64,000 bases of DNA from Micromonospora sp. WMMD961 (GTDB lineage Bacteria; Actinomycetota; Actinomycetes; Mycobacteriales; Micromonosporaceae), in contig NZ_JARUBJ010000002.1 of assembly GCF_029626145.1 (NCBI RefSeq), forward strand, positions 898,501-962,500. Direction: 5' to 3'. Of the stretch, positions 41,342-49,924 are shown in pieces. How positions within the stretch are numbered: the first letter of the stretch is position 1; the number at the start of each line of letters is the position of its first letter. Below the pieces are notes generated by a model. It searched no databases. It was not told where the DNA came from and saw only the letters and a list, made by a program, of their open reading frames with translations. The position numbers and the translations under genes are program-made.

Positions 41342-41764
41342 TCACGTGCCGGCGCAGGTCGCGCAGACGCCCAGGAGGTCGAGCCGGTCAGGATGCGGGG
41401 TGAAGCCGGTGTGCTGGTGCAGTTCGCCGAGCCAGTTCGTCACGATCTCGGGTGGGCACTCGGTCACCGTCTCGCAGCGGGTGCAGATGAGGTGCTGGTG
41501 CGGTGCGGTGCCGCAGTGACGGTAGGCGCGCTGGCCGTCGAGGTCGAAGGTGTGCAGGAGGCCGGCGTCGGCGAGGCTGTGCAGCGCCCGGTAGACGGTG
41601 GTCAGGCCGATGTGCCGCACGGTGCTGACGAGCTCGGCGTGTACCTCTTGAGCGGTGAGCGGGCGGGATCTTCCGACCAGCAGCGCCAGGACGGCGCGGC
41701 GCTGCGCGGTGGGTGTCAGACCGGCGACCCGCAGTTGCGCCTCCGGAACGAGAGGGGCGGCCAT
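41342..41764 (-). CDS. zur: Zinc uptake regulator, Fur family
   Basis: A 140-residue Fur-family repressor. The winged helix includes TPTAQRRAVLALLV and IGLTTVYRALHSLADAGLLH. HQHLICTRCETV and LLGVCATCAGT supply the two CxxC pairs of the structural zinc site; the regulatory zinc site uses the His/Glu residues between them. It is the last gene of the MRF-L31-methyltransferase operon, one base after the methyltransferase stop. That operon is headed by a Zur-type box, so the repressor would be autoregulated. Assignment to Zur rather than Fur rests on this context. Confidence 0.88.
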   Translation of the reverse strand: MAAPLVPEAQLRVAGLTPTAQRRAVLALLVGRSRPLTAQEVHAELVSTVRHIGLTTVYRALHSLADAGLLHTFDLDGQRAYRHCGTAPHQHLICTRCETVTECPPEIVTNWLGELHQHTGFTPHPDRLDLLGVCATCAGT

Positions 41765-41765
41765 C

Positions 41766-42635
41766 TCAGGGGTGTACGCCGAGGTGCACGCTGCGAGCGG
41801 AGAGCCGGAACAGGTCGCCGCGATGACCGAGCCACTCCTTGCCAGCCGGGTCGAGGAGGTGGTCCCAGGCGTCGAGGTCGGCGGCGCTGAGCAGACCGGT
41901 GGGCCGCAGCCGGCTGACCCGTCCGGCGAGGGCTTCCACGACGGCCCACCGGATGGTGTCGGGCAGCGGCGCCGGCTGCTCGTCCAGTGCGGTGCGGGTG
42001 GTGACCGGTGACAATCCGGCGTGTCGTAGTGCTTCCGTCCACCCGTACGGCATCCGCCGGCTGTCGGGCAGCTCCGCCCGCATCCGGGCGAACCAGCGGT
42101 CCTGGGCGGCGTGCAGCCGGACCTCCAGACCGGGTTCGCCGAGGCCGACGTCCCAGGGCAGGTGGCGATCCGGCAGACCACCCTCGGCGAGAGCCAGCCG
42201 TCCGCCGGGGGCGAGCAGACCGGCGAGGGCGGTGACCGCCGCCTGCTGGTCCCCGGCATGGTGTACCGAGGCCGATGCCCAGACCAGGTCCGCCGGAGCG
42301 TCGAGCGCCTCCCGCAGAGCGGCCGTCTCGGCGGGGATGTCGACGCGCAGTGGCTCGATGCGTACCCGGCGGTCCGACCATTCAGCGCTGATGTGGTCGC
42401 GGGCGGCGTCCAGGACGGTCTGGTGCGCGTCCACCGCGACGACCCGGCCGCAGGTCATCATCCGGGCGATGGCCAGGGACATCCCGGCGGCGCCGCAGCC
42501 CACGTCGACCGCGAGCCGATCGCCGGGGGCGACCAGCTCGCGGGCGATCATCAGGTACCAGTTGCGGTCGCGCCGGGCCGCGTCGACCAGCTGTGGCGCC
42601 AGCTCGGTCCAGTCGACCGGCGCGTCGGTGCTCAC
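41766..42635 (-). CDS. SAM-dependent methyltransferase in Zur operon
   Basis: A 289-residue class I methyltransferase. VDVGCGAAGMSLAIARMM is motif I; VVAVDAHQTVLDAARDH is motif II; ADLVWASASVHHAGDQQAAV is motif IV; LLAPGGRLALAEGG is motif V. GTG at 42635 overlaps the L31 stop (GTGA); a longer frame would run antisense-like through L31. Coupled between L31 and zur, it is expected to be zinc-repressed. The substrate is unknown; a ribosomal or metallophore substrate is conceivable. Confidence 0.88.
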   Translation of the reverse strand: MSTDAPVDWTELAPQLVDAARRDRNWYLMIARELVAPGDRLAVDVGCGAAGMSLAIARMMTCGRVVAVDAHQTVLDAARDHISAEWSDRRVRIEPLRVDIPAETAALREALDAPADLVWASASVHHAGDQQAAVTALAGLLAPGGRLALAEGGLPDRHLPWDVGLGEPGLEVRLHAAQDRWFARMRAELPDSRRMPYGWTEALRHAGLSPVTTRTALDEQPAPLPDTIRWAVVEALAGRVSRLRPTGLLSAADLDAWDHLLDPAGKEWLGHRGDLFRLSARSVHLGVHP

Positions 42636-42892
42636 TTGTTCTGGGGGCCGCGGCGGGCGTATTTCTGGCGGAATTTCTCGACCCGGCCGGCGGTGTCGAG
42701 CAGGCGTTGCTTGCCGGTCCAGAAGGGGTGGCTGGCGGACGAGATCTGCACGTCGATGACGGGGTAGGTGTTGCCGTCGGTCCACTCGATGGACTGGTCG
42801 CTGGTGGCGGTGGAGCGGGTGAGGAAGGCGAAGTCAGCGCCCTTGTCGCGGTAGACGACGGGTCGGTAGTCGGGGTGGATTCCGGGCTTCAT
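42632..42892 (-). CDS. rpmE2: 50S ribosomal protein L31 type B (zinc-independent)
   Basis: An 86-residue C-minus L31 (starts MKPGIHPDYRPVVYRDKGAD; HPFWTGKQRLLDTAGRVEKF). It has no Cys, so it needs no zinc and replaces the zinc-binding L31 when zinc is scarce, releasing bound zinc. ATG overlaps the MRF gene stop and its stop overlaps the methyltransferase GTG. Confidence 0.97.
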   Translation of the reverse strand: MKPGIHPDYRPVVYRDKGADFAFLTRSTATSDQSIEWTDGNTYPVIDVQISSASHPFWTGKQRLLDTAGRVEKFRQKYARRGPQNK

Positions 42893-44190
42893 GCGGGTCG
42901 TACTCCTTCGGTGTCGGTGTCGGTGTCGGTCAGTTCTTCGGCGCCGAGGGGGAAGCAGCCGGCGAACGGGTCGGGATAGGTGCGCCAGGTGTCTTCGCCG
43001 TCGGCGAGTTCGGCGTCGGTGAGCAGGCAGCGGGCGAGGGTGTGGTGTAGCTCGACGGGGTCGGTGTCGAGGCCGATGAAGACCAGGTGCTGGTGGCGGT
43101 CGCCGTAGTAGGGGTCCCAGTCCATGGCGGCGGCGAGGCGGCGTTGGTCTTCGACGTGGTCCCAGCGGTCCTCGGGCAGGCTGACCAGCCAGTGTCCGAG
43201 GGAGCCCATGGCCAGGCCGCCGCCGGCGAACTCCCAGGCCACCACGGTGTCGGGTTGGCTGGCCAGCCAGAAGTGGCCCCGGGAGCGGATCATCTCGGCG
43301 TTGACGTCTTCCAGGGCGTCGTGCAGGCGTTGCGGGTGGAACGGGCGGCGGGCGCGGAAGACGGCGGAGACCACGCCGCAGTCGGATTCCGGCTCGTGGG
43401 TGCCGAGTGTGTAGCCCTGCAGGCCGCGGGCGAGCACCCCGGGGGTCTCTGGTCGGTGCCGGTGGGTGTGGCGCAGCTGGCGGGTCAGCGTGTCGGCGTC
43501 GACGAGGTCACCGTCGACGCGGAGGTGGGCCGCCCACGGTGCCATGCGCTGCAGCAGGACCGCCATCCGGCTGGTGTCGAACTCGCCTTCCCGGGACTGG
43601 CCCCAGAGCAGCAGGGTGTCGGCGTACTCGATCTGCCGGACGACGACGTCGGCGAGCGCCCGGTGGTCGTCGTCGGCGGCCTGGATGCCGAGGGCGGTGA
43701 GGTCGTCGGTGCTGGCCAGGCCGTCGAGGAGGTGTTCGGCGTCGAGGACGGTGACGTAGGAGTCGATGCGGATGAGGTCGGTGATCGGTGCGCCGTCGAC
43801 GAGGCAGTGGGCGCAGGCGGCGGCGACCGCCTCGGGCTCGACCACTTCGGGCAGCATCAGCACCAGGTCCTGACCGGGGTGGCTGCGGGTGAACCGGACG
43901 AGGGTGGGCAGCACGTCCTCGCGCAGGGTGCAGGAGACGCAGCCGTGCCGAAGCTCGACCTGCTCGTCCTCGACGATGCCGCCGCCGGACCGGACCACCC
44001 GACGGACCAGACCCTGCCGGATCCCGGTGAGGTCGTGCCGCACCAGCAGCAGCGACTCGTCGGCGGCGAGTAACGCCCGGGCGACGGCGAAGGTCGCCGC
44101 TGGCCAGAACCCGGACAGCACCGTCAGCGATGGGCGGGTATCGGCGTCGGCTGTCACGGTATGGGTCGGGGCCTGTGGTGACGACGACAT
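42889..44190 (-). CDS. COG0523/CobW-like MRF protein (ribosome-hibernation recruiting type)
   Basis: A 433-residue COG0523-family protein. The GCxxC metal motif is present as RHGCVSCTLRED. The P-loop, normally GxxGxGKT, reads SGFWPAATFAVARAL and lacks the Lys-Thr, so GTP binding is doubtful. That is the condition seen in actinobacterial MRF proteins, which sit with C-minus ribosomal genes and recruit the hibernation factor to zinc-depleted ribosomes (family knowledge). A His/Asp-rich tail follows. First gene of the operon under the Zur box at 44211. Confidence 0.88.
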   Translation of the reverse strand: MSSSPQAPTHTVTADADTRPSLTVLSGFWPAATFAVARALLAADESLLLVRHDLTGIRQGLVRRVVRSGGGIVEDEQVELRHGCVSCTLREDVLPTLVRFTRSHPGQDLVLMLPEVVEPEAVAAACAHCLVDGAPITDLIRIDSYVTVLDAEHLLDGLASTDDLTALGIQAADDDHRALADVVVRQIEYADTLLLWGQSREGEFDTSRMAVLLQRMAPWAAHLRVDGDLVDADTLTRQLRHTHRHRPETPGVLARGLQGYTLGTHEPESDCGVVSAVFRARRPFHPQRLHDALEDVNAEMIRSRGHFWLASQPDTVVAWEFAGGGLAMGSLGHWLVSLPEDRWDHVEDQRRLAAAMDWDPYYGDRHQHLVFIGLDTDPVELHHTLARCLLTDAELADGEDTWRTYPDPFAGCFPLGAEELTDTDTDTEGVRPA

Positions 44191-44210
44191 CAGATTCCTC
44201 TCGACTTACT

Positions 44211-44225
44211 TGAAAACGATTGTCA
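44211..44225. promoter_or_regulatory. Zur box (MRF-L31-methyltransferase-zur operon)
   Basis: TGAAAACGATTGTCA matches the Zur consensus TGAAAATGATTTTCA in 12 of 15 positions; 21 bp before the MRF start. Confidence 0.88.
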
Positions 44226-44235
44226 TTCTAAGCAC

Positions 44236-44607
44236 ATGCGAGCCGTCGAGGCGAACAGGGATGTGTCGGTGGGGGCGCCGCCGGCGCGCGAGGCCGGTGA
44301 CGTCCTCACCGCCACGGTCCACCTCACGCTCGGCCCGGGCGGCTGTGAAGTGGACGTCGATCGACTAGCTGCTCTGCCGGCCTTTCTGGGCGGCGACGGC
44401 CGAACATCCACGCCAGGTCTTCACCCGACGGCAACTGCTGGATCGGGTCTGGGGCAGCCCTGCACGGGGCCGCGCGGCGTGGACGTCCACGGCCGGCGGC
44501 TGCGCGCCAAGATCGGCACGGACCTGCCGGTGGTGACGACGCTGTGCGGTGTTGGCTACCGCCCCGGCACCGACTGCGCCGTCGAGATCGTGGGCGACCC
44601 GGCGTGA
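44236..44607 (+). pseudogene. Frameshifted winged-helix response-regulator remnant
   Basis: Two frames together spell the DNA-binding end of an OmpR-type regulator: HPRQVFTRRQLLDRVWGSPA in frame 2 (44402-44470 area), then DVHGRRLRAKIGTDLPVVTT and GVGYRPGTD in frame 1 (44478-44590). The join needs a one-base shift near 44470-44480. No receiver domain is present. It lies between two Zur boxes and is clearly degenerate. Confidence 0.7.
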
Positions 44608-44633
44608 GACTGACCGAACAGCTGATGTAACAC

Positions 44634-44648
44634 TGAAAACCGTTTTCG
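44634..44648. promoter_or_regulatory. Zur box (L28-L33-S14 and transporter operon)
   Basis: TGAAAACCGTTTTCG; its core GAAAACCGTTTTC is a perfect palindrome about an unpaired C. It lies 33 bp before the L28 start. Confidence 0.88.
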
Positions 44649-44681
44649 TTACTGTTTGAGTCCCAGCGAGGAGAGAGCACT

Positions 44682-44918
44682 GTGTCCCGACGTTGTGACG
44701 TCACCGGCGCGAAGCCGAGCTTCGGCAACGCCGTGTCCCACTCCCACCGGCGCACCCGCCGCCGGTGGAACCCGAACCTGCAGAACCACCGCTACTGGCT
44801 GCCGTCGGAACGACGCTGGGTCAGCCTCACCCTGACCGCCAAGGCGCTGAAGACGGTGGACCGCAAGGGCATCGAGAAGGTTGTCGCCGAAATGCGTGCC
44901 AAGGGAGTGAAGCTCTGA
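44682..44918 (+). CDS. rpmB: 50S ribosomal protein L28 (C-minus type)
   Basis: A 78-residue L28 (MSRRCDVTGAKPSFGNAVSH). Only one Cys remains where zinc-binding forms have CxxC, so it is the zinc-free paralogue. First gene after a Zur box; its TGA overlaps the L33 ATG. Starts with GTG after GAGGAGAG. Confidence 0.96.
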   Translation: MSRRCDVTGAKPSFGNAVSHSHRRTRRRWNPNLQNHRYWLPSERRWVSLTLTAKALKTVDRKGIEKVVAEMRAKGVKL

Positions 44919-45085
44919 TGGCCAAGCAGACCGATGTGCGTCCGATCGTGCGGCTGCGCAGCACCGCCGGCACCGGCTACACGTACGTCACCCGCAAGAA
45001 CCGCCGTAACGACCCGGACCGGCTGGTCCTGCGCAAGTACGACCCGGTCGTGCGCCGGCACGTCGAGTTCCGTGAGGCCCGCTGA
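44918..45085 (+). CDS. rpmG: 50S ribosomal protein L33 (C-minus type)
   Basis: A 55-residue L33 (IVRLRSTAGTGYTYVTRKNR) with no Cys at all, against four in the zinc form. ATG overlaps L28's stop and the stop overlaps S14's ATG. A longer in-frame start would lie inside L28. Confidence 0.96.
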   Translation: MAKQTDVRPIVRLRSTAGTGYTYVTRKNRRNDPDRLVLRKYDPVVRRHVEFREAR

Positions 45086-45390
45086 TGGCCAAGAAGAGCC
45101 TGGTCAACCGGCAGGCGCGCCGCGAGGAACTGGTAGCCCGGCACGCCGAGAGGCGCGCGGAGCTGAAGCGGCTGGTCGCGCACCCGGACACCGACCCGGA
45201 GGTACGCGCCGACGCGGTCCGTCGGCTCAGCCGGCTGCCGCGGGATTCCAGCCCGGCGCGGCTGCGCTCGCGCGACCAGATCGACGGCCGCCCACGCGGC
45301 GTGCTGACCCGCTTCGGGTTGTCCCGGGTGCGGTTCCGTGAGCTGGCGCTGCGTGGCGAGTTGCCCGGGGTGCGCAAGGCGTCCTGGTGA
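45085..45390 (+). CDS. rpsN: 30S ribosomal protein S14 (C-minus type)
   Basis: A 101-residue S14 of the long, zinc-free form (MAKKSLVNRQARREELVARH; CxxC replaced; ends LPGVRKASW, the typical S14 tail). Third of the coupled alternative ribosomal genes. The surface-protein gene starts 53 bp later, so the Zur-controlled transcript probably continues into the transporter. Confidence 0.96.
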   Translation: MAKKSLVNRQARREELVARHAERRAELKRLVAHPDTDPEVRADAVRRLSRLPRDSSPARLRSRDQIDGRPRGVLTRFGLSRVRFRELALRGELPGVRKASW

Positions 45391-45443
45391 TGTCACCACA
45401 TGTACCACCGCGCGCAGCTAAGCGCGGTGCTGAAAGGGGAGGT

Positions 45444-46916
45444 ATGAATGCGACTCTGAGGGCTCGCGGTTTCGCGGCCCTGGTTGCCGGGGCGGTGGTG
45501 GTCGCCGGCACGGTGCTGGCGCCGACCGCCGCGTCGGCGGCCGAGAAGGTGGTGTTGTCCAAGGGGCACACCGATGCGGTCGACGTGCACTACGAGGGCG
45601 GTGCGCTGTCGTTGAAGGTGCACGACGACACCGTCAGCCCTTCGGTGACGCGGGATCCGGCGGACGTGACGTTCCAGGTTCTCCCGGAGGCGGCCATGAC
45701 CGTGCCGGACGACGCCCGGTTCGCGTTCCTCGGGCCGGCGGGAAGCCAGGTCTGGCTGCTTCCGATGACCCAGGACCCGGATCTGCTCTGGCCGGGCTGG
45801 AACACCACGACGCTCGACTCCGGCGTGTTCGAGGGCGACAAGGTGCGTCTGAGCCTGGTCGACGTGGAGGGCCCCGGCAACGTCACGCTGTTCACGCAGG
45901 ACTCGTTCGGCGGTCCGATCATCAAGTTCCGCTCCGACGACGGCCTGCCGGACGCGATCGACGTGCCGGCGCACACCCACGCGCACTCGAACTGGGCGTT
46001 CAGCGCGCTGGGCAACTACACGCTGAAGTTCCAGGCCGACGCGACGTTGACCAACGGCACGACGGTCAGCACCGGGCCGGTCGACTACTCGTTCGTCGTC
46101 GGCGAGCTGTCCGGCGGCGGGCCGGAGGTCGGCCTGTCGGTCAGCGGGATGGCCGACGAGTACCAGCCCAACGACACGGTCACGCTCAACGCGGTGCAGA
46201 CGCCGCAGACCGAGCTGGACCACTACCACTGGTTCAGCAAGTGCCCGGGCGCCGCGGACTGGAGCATCATCTCGGGCGAGGCGGGCGCGAGTTACTCGTT
46301 CACCGCGACCCGGGAGCTGAACGCCTGCGAGTACGTGGCCAAGCTCTACGACGACGACCACGAGGTCGTGGCGACCAGCGAGCCGGTGACCCTGTGGGTG
46401 GCGTTCCCGCCCGAGGATCCGGCCGCCTCGCAGACGATCACCGCGTCGATCGACGAGACGCAGGGCTCGCTGGTGATCAGCGTCAACCCGGACGACCGGG
46501 CCGTGGTGCTGCCGCCCGCGCAGCTCAACTCCGCCGGTGACCGGTGGGAGAGCAACGGTGAGCTGCGGCCGGTCACGGTGACCGACACCCGCGCCGGCCA
46601 GCCGGGGTGGAGTGCGTCCGGGCAGATCCCGGCGGACTTCGTCGGGCCGGACGGGGCGACGTTCAGCTCCGGCTACCTCGGCTGGACGCCGCAGGTCCTG
46701 ACCCAGGCTGACGGGCAGGGCGTGGTCCCCGGGCCGGAGGTCGCACCGTACGTCGTCGGAGCCGGCGGCGGTCTCGGTAACAGCGCGGTGCTCGGCTCGG
46801 CGCCGGACGGCACCGGACGGGGTACCGCGCAGCTGGGCGCGGGCCTGCGGCTGAGCCTGCCCACCGAGACGGCGGCAGGGACCTACACCGCGACCCTGAC
46901 CCTCACCGCCATCTGA
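45444..46916 (+). CDS. Secreted anchored-repeat surface protein (choice-of-anchor M / P_acc domain)
   Basis: A 490-residue exported protein. Signal peptide, residues 1-33 (ends ASAAE). The first 215 residues form one P_acc-type surface domain: VVLSKGHTDAVDVHYEGGAL, FAFLGPAGSQVWLLP, LLWPGWNTT and the His cluster HTHAHSNWAF (His177, 179, 181; Trp184). The middle (about 230-330) looks Ig-like, with Cys residues and LDHYHWFSKCPG. The C-terminal 150 residues are another beta domain. There is no LPxTG, so wall attachment is unclear. First non-ribosomal gene after the C-minus ribosomal genes; ribosome site AAAGGGGAGG. Confidence 0.82.
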   Translation: MNATLRARGFAALVAGAVVVAGTVLAPTAASAAEKVVLSKGHTDAVDVHYEGGALSLKVHDDTVSPSVTRDPADVTFQVLPEAAMTVPDDARFAFLGPAGSQVWLLPMTQDPDLLWPGWNTTTLDSGVFEGDKVRLSLVDVEGPGNVTLFTQDSFGGPIIKFRSDDGLPDAIDVPAHTHAHSNWAFSALGNYTLKFQADATLTNGTTVSTGPVDYSFVVGELSGGGPEVGLSVSGMADEYQPNDTVTLNAVQTPQTELDHYHWFSKCPGAADWSIISGEAGASYSFTATRELNACEYVAKLYDDDHEVVATSEPVTLWVAFPPEDPAASQTITASIDETQGSLVISVNPDDRAVVLPPAQLNSAGDRWESNGELRPVTVTDTRAGQPGWSASGQIPADFVGPDGATFSSGYLGWTPQVLTQADGQGVVPGPEVAPYVVGAGGGLGNSAVLGSAPDGTGRGTAQLGAGLRLSLPTETAAGTYTATLTLTAI

Positions 46917-47046
46917 TCGCACCGAACCGTCCGGTGGCCGGGTGTTGAGCCTGGCCACCGGACGACCGCGCGGGGTGGGCGCGTCGTTGCCGCGACCCGC
47001 CCGCCCCGCACCTCCCCTCGTACCCAGGAACGGACCCGTCCCCGCA

Positions 47047-48309
47047 ATGCGCCTGCTCGCCACCATCGCCGCCGGGATCGCCCTGCTCGGCGTGGTTCCT
47101 GTGCCACCTGCCCCCGCGCTGGCCGTACCCGCCCCCGCCAGCCCGCCTGCGACACAAGGGACGTCGCCGTCGCCGGCACCGTCGCCCGCAGCCGCGACCT
47201 GGGGCGTGGCTCCGTCGAGCGCGCGTGGGCCGAACGGCCGGCCGGCGTTCAGCTACAAACTCGACCCGGGCGCCACCCTGACCGACTACGTCGGCGTCAC
47301 GAACCATTCCAACCGCCCGCTCACCCTGAACCTCTACGCCAGCGACGCGGTCACCACCACGCGGGGCGGGTTCGATCTGCTGGCCGCCGACCGGAAGCCC
47401 ACCGACGTGGGCTCCTGGGTCCGCCTGCCGAGCCGCACCCTGACCATCCCGTCGACGTCCCGGCTGGACGTCCCGTTCACGCTCACCGTCCCGCGCAACG
47501 CCACGCCCGGAGATCACGCCGGAGGAATCGTCGCCTCACTGGCCGGCACCGCCGTCGACGCGCAGGGCAACCAGGTCGCCGTCGACCACCGGGTCGGCGC
47601 GCGTATCTACCTGCGGGTCACCGGTGAGCTGCAGCCGACGCTGACCGTCGAAGACCTGCGCGTGCGGCACACCGGCTCGGCCAACCCGCTGGCCGGGGGC
47701 ACGGTCACCGCCACGTTCACGGTCCGCAACACCGGCAACGTACGGCTCAGCGGGCAGCCGGTGCTCGGTGTGGCCGGGCCGTTCGGCCTGGGCCGGCGGT
47801 CCGTCACCGGTGCGGACCTGCCGGAGATCCTGCCCGGCGGCGAGCTGACCACCACCGTACGCATGTCGGGTGTTCCGCCGCTGTTCCGGCTGACCGCGAA
47901 CGCGGCCGTCACGCCGGCCGCCGTGGGGGACCAGGTCCTCGACCCGCCACCGCGGGCCGGCACGGCGCAGGCGGCCGTCTGGGCGGTGCCCTGGCCGCAG
48001 CTGGCCCTGCTGGCCCTACTCGTCCTCGTCGGCTGGGCGCTGATCGCGGCGCGACGCCGCCGGACGGCGCAGTTCGCGCGGGCGGTGGCCGCCGCCCGGG
48101 AGGAGGGCCGAGCGCAGGCCGGCCGGGCACCGGACAGCCGGGCACCGGACGGCCAGGACACCCCGGTAGCCGCCGGCCGGCAGACCCCGGCCGCCGCACC
48201 GGGCGGACCAGCACCCGACAACCACCCGATGCCACACGTCGACCGTCCCGGTCCGGGCCCCGACAACCGGCAATCCACCAGCGAAGACACGGGAAAGGAC
48301 GAGAAGTGA
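47047..48309 (+). CDS. DUF916-type (WxL peptidoglycan-binding-like) membrane-anchored protein
   Basis: A 420-residue surface protein. Signal peptide (1-25), Ala/Pro/Ser spacer, then a DUF916-like domain: FSYKLDPGATLTDYVGVTNH and VPFTLTVPRNATPGDHAGGI. An Ig-like part follows (TATFTVRNTGNVRLSGQPVL), then one membrane helix (about 317-336, LALLALLVLVGWALIA) and a cytoplasmic tail rich in Arg, Ala, Pro and Asp. DUF916 is known from WxL systems, where it helps hold proteins on the wall. ATG 47047 begins the signal peptide; upstream in-frame starts give an unnatural Arg/Pro tail. It likely scaffolds the neighbouring surface proteins. Confidence 0.8.
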   Translation: MRLLATIAAGIALLGVVPVPPAPALAVPAPASPPATQGTSPSPAPSPAAATWGVAPSSARGPNGRPAFSYKLDPGATLTDYVGVTNHSNRPLTLNLYASDAVTTTRGGFDLLAADRKPTDVGSWVRLPSRTLTIPSTSRLDVPFTLTVPRNATPGDHAGGIVASLAGTAVDAQGNQVAVDHRVGARIYLRVTGELQPTLTVEDLRVRHTGSANPLAGGTVTATFTVRNTGNVRLSGQPVLGVAGPFGLGRRSVTGADLPEILPGGELTTTVRMSGVPPLFRLTANAAVTPAAVGDQVLDPPPRAGTAQAAVWAVPWPQLALLALLVLVGWALIAARRRRTAQFARAVAAAREEGRAQAGRAPDSRAPDGQDTPVAAGRQTPAAAPGGPAPDNHPMPHVDRPGPGPDNRQSTSEDTGKDEK

Positions 48310-48334
48310 CTCGGCTACGCCTGGGGAGCGACCA

Positions 48335-49924
48335 ATGAGGATGAAAAGCATGCGCGCCGGCGCCGCGAGCCTTGCCGCCGTCGTGCTGGCGCTGGCACCC
48401 GGAGCAACGCCGGCCGCCGCCGAGCCGGCCGCCGTCACCTCGGCCGGCGCCGATCTGGTCTCCGTCGCGCTCGACGGTGACACGATGTCGTTGCGCTTCC
48501 GGGATGCCGCGCAGGTGTCCCGTGACGCGCTCGGACACGAACCGGCCGAGGTGGTGCTCGGGCCGGACGGCGGCCTGGCCGGCCGCGTCCCGGCCGGACC
48601 GGCTTTCGCCTTCCTCGGGAAGCCGGGCCACGCCGTGTGGTCACTGTCCGCCGGTGACACCGGGTTCCCGGCCCTGGACACCACCGGAGTACGCCCCGGC
48701 GCCGTCGCCGACGACACGGTGGACCTCACCGTGAGCTCGCTGGAGGGTCCGGGAACGTTCACCGCGTACACCCTCTCCGGTCTCGGCGCGGCGACCCCGC
48801 TCTTCGGCAGCGGTCCGGGCCTGACGCGGACGGCGCGGCTGCCGGTGGCGTCGCGGACCGGTGGCGTCGTCTGGGCTTTCGACGCGGCCGGTGACTACCG
48901 GTTGACCCTGACCGGCTCGGCCACCCTGCGCTCCGGTCGGAAGGTCAGCGCGGAGACGACGTACCGGGTGCGCGTGCCGGCGATCAGCCCGATGGAGCAG
49001 GCGCCGCCTGCGGCTGCGGTCGAGCAGGTGCCGGGGTCCGGCAAGCAGCCGGCGGCGCGCGCGTTCGCGGCACCCGAGGCTGCGCCGAAACCCGCGGCTG
49101 CGCCGAAACCCGCCGCAGCCCCTCCGGCGGCGGCCCCGAAGGCGGCGGCCACCACCGCCTCGGGCGCCCGGCAGGTGATCGCCGACGGGCACGTCGACAT
49201 GGGCCCGCAACTGTCCGGGGACAACTGGACGATCCGGATCAAGGACGACCGGACCAGCCCGCCGGTCTGGCGGGAGACCGCCGACGTGGTGCTGCACGTG
49301 AAGGACAAGGCGAAGATAACGGTGCCCGCCGGCGCCGACTTCCTCGGCAAGCAGGGTGACACGGTGTGGCTGCTGCCGCAGACCCAGCAGGCGGGTCTCG
49401 TCTGGCCGGGGTGGAACACCCAGCACGAGTCCGTCGTCTCGGGCGTCAAGGGCAACGTCACCTGGACGCTGAAGGGCGTCGACGGGCCCGGCCGGTTCGC
49501 TCTCTTCCTGACCGGCTCGTTCGGCGGCGAGAACGTGCTGTTCGACTCCACCAAGGCGTTCCCGCAGAAGTTGGACATCCCGCTGAACACCCACACCCAC
49601 GGCAACTGGGCGTTCGGCAAGCCCGGTCTGTACCGCCTCGCGGTGCAGATGAGCGGCACCACCACGGCGGGCCGGGCAGTCAGCGCCACGAAGACGCTCA
49701 CCATCGCCGTCGGCGACAGCACCGATCCGAACGCCGGGTTCGGCCCCGGTTCTGGTTCCGGCTCCGTCGGCGACGGCGGTTCGGATCAGGGTGGCGGTGG
49801 CCCGCTGCCGCGTACCGGCGCCGGTTGGGTGCTCACGGCCGCGGCGCTGGGCGTCGTCCTGGTGGCGGTCGGCGCTCTGCTGATGGTGCTGGCCCGTCGA
49901 CGCGCCGCGCTCCGGACCCGGTGA
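48335..49924 (+). CDS. LPxTG-anchored protein with two P_acc-type surface domains
   Basis: A 529-residue sortase substrate. Signal peptide, residues 1-29. The first surface domain (about 30-220) is degenerate: its usual His cluster reads RTGGVVWAF. An Ala/Pro linker with repeated APKPAA units (about 248-272) follows. The second domain (about 280-465) is complete: DGHVDMGPQL, WLLPQTQQAGLVWPGWNT and HTHGNW with His420, His422, Trp425. The tail has LPRTG at 491-495, a hydrophobic helix and RRR, a classic wall-sorting signal. Stop overlaps the binding-protein GTG. It is the probable wall tether of the transporter. Confidence 0.88.
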   Translation: MRMKSMRAGAASLAAVVLALAPGATPAAAEPAAVTSAGADLVSVALDGDTMSLRFRDAAQVSRDALGHEPAEVVLGPDGGLAGRVPAGPAFAFLGKPGHAVWSLSAGDTGFPALDTTGVRPGAVADDTVDLTVSSLEGPGTFTAYTLSGLGAATPLFGSGPGLTRTARLPVASRTGGVVWAFDAAGDYRLTLTGSATLRSGRKVSAETTYRVRVPAISPMEQAPPAAAVEQVPGSGKQPAARAFAAPEAAPKPAAAPKPAAAPPAAAPKAAATTASGARQVIADGHVDMGPQLSGDNWTIRIKDDRTSPPVWRETADVVLHVKDKAKITVPAGADFLGKQGDTVWLLPQTQQAGLVWPGWNTQHESVVSGVKGNVTWTLKGVDGPGRFALFLTGSFGGENVLFDSTKAFPQKLDIPLNTHTHGNWAFGKPGLYRLAVQMSGTTTAGRAVSATKTLTIAVGDSTDPNAGFGPGSGSGSVGDGGSDQGGGGPLPRTGAGWVLTAAALGVVLVAVGALLMVLARRRAALRTR

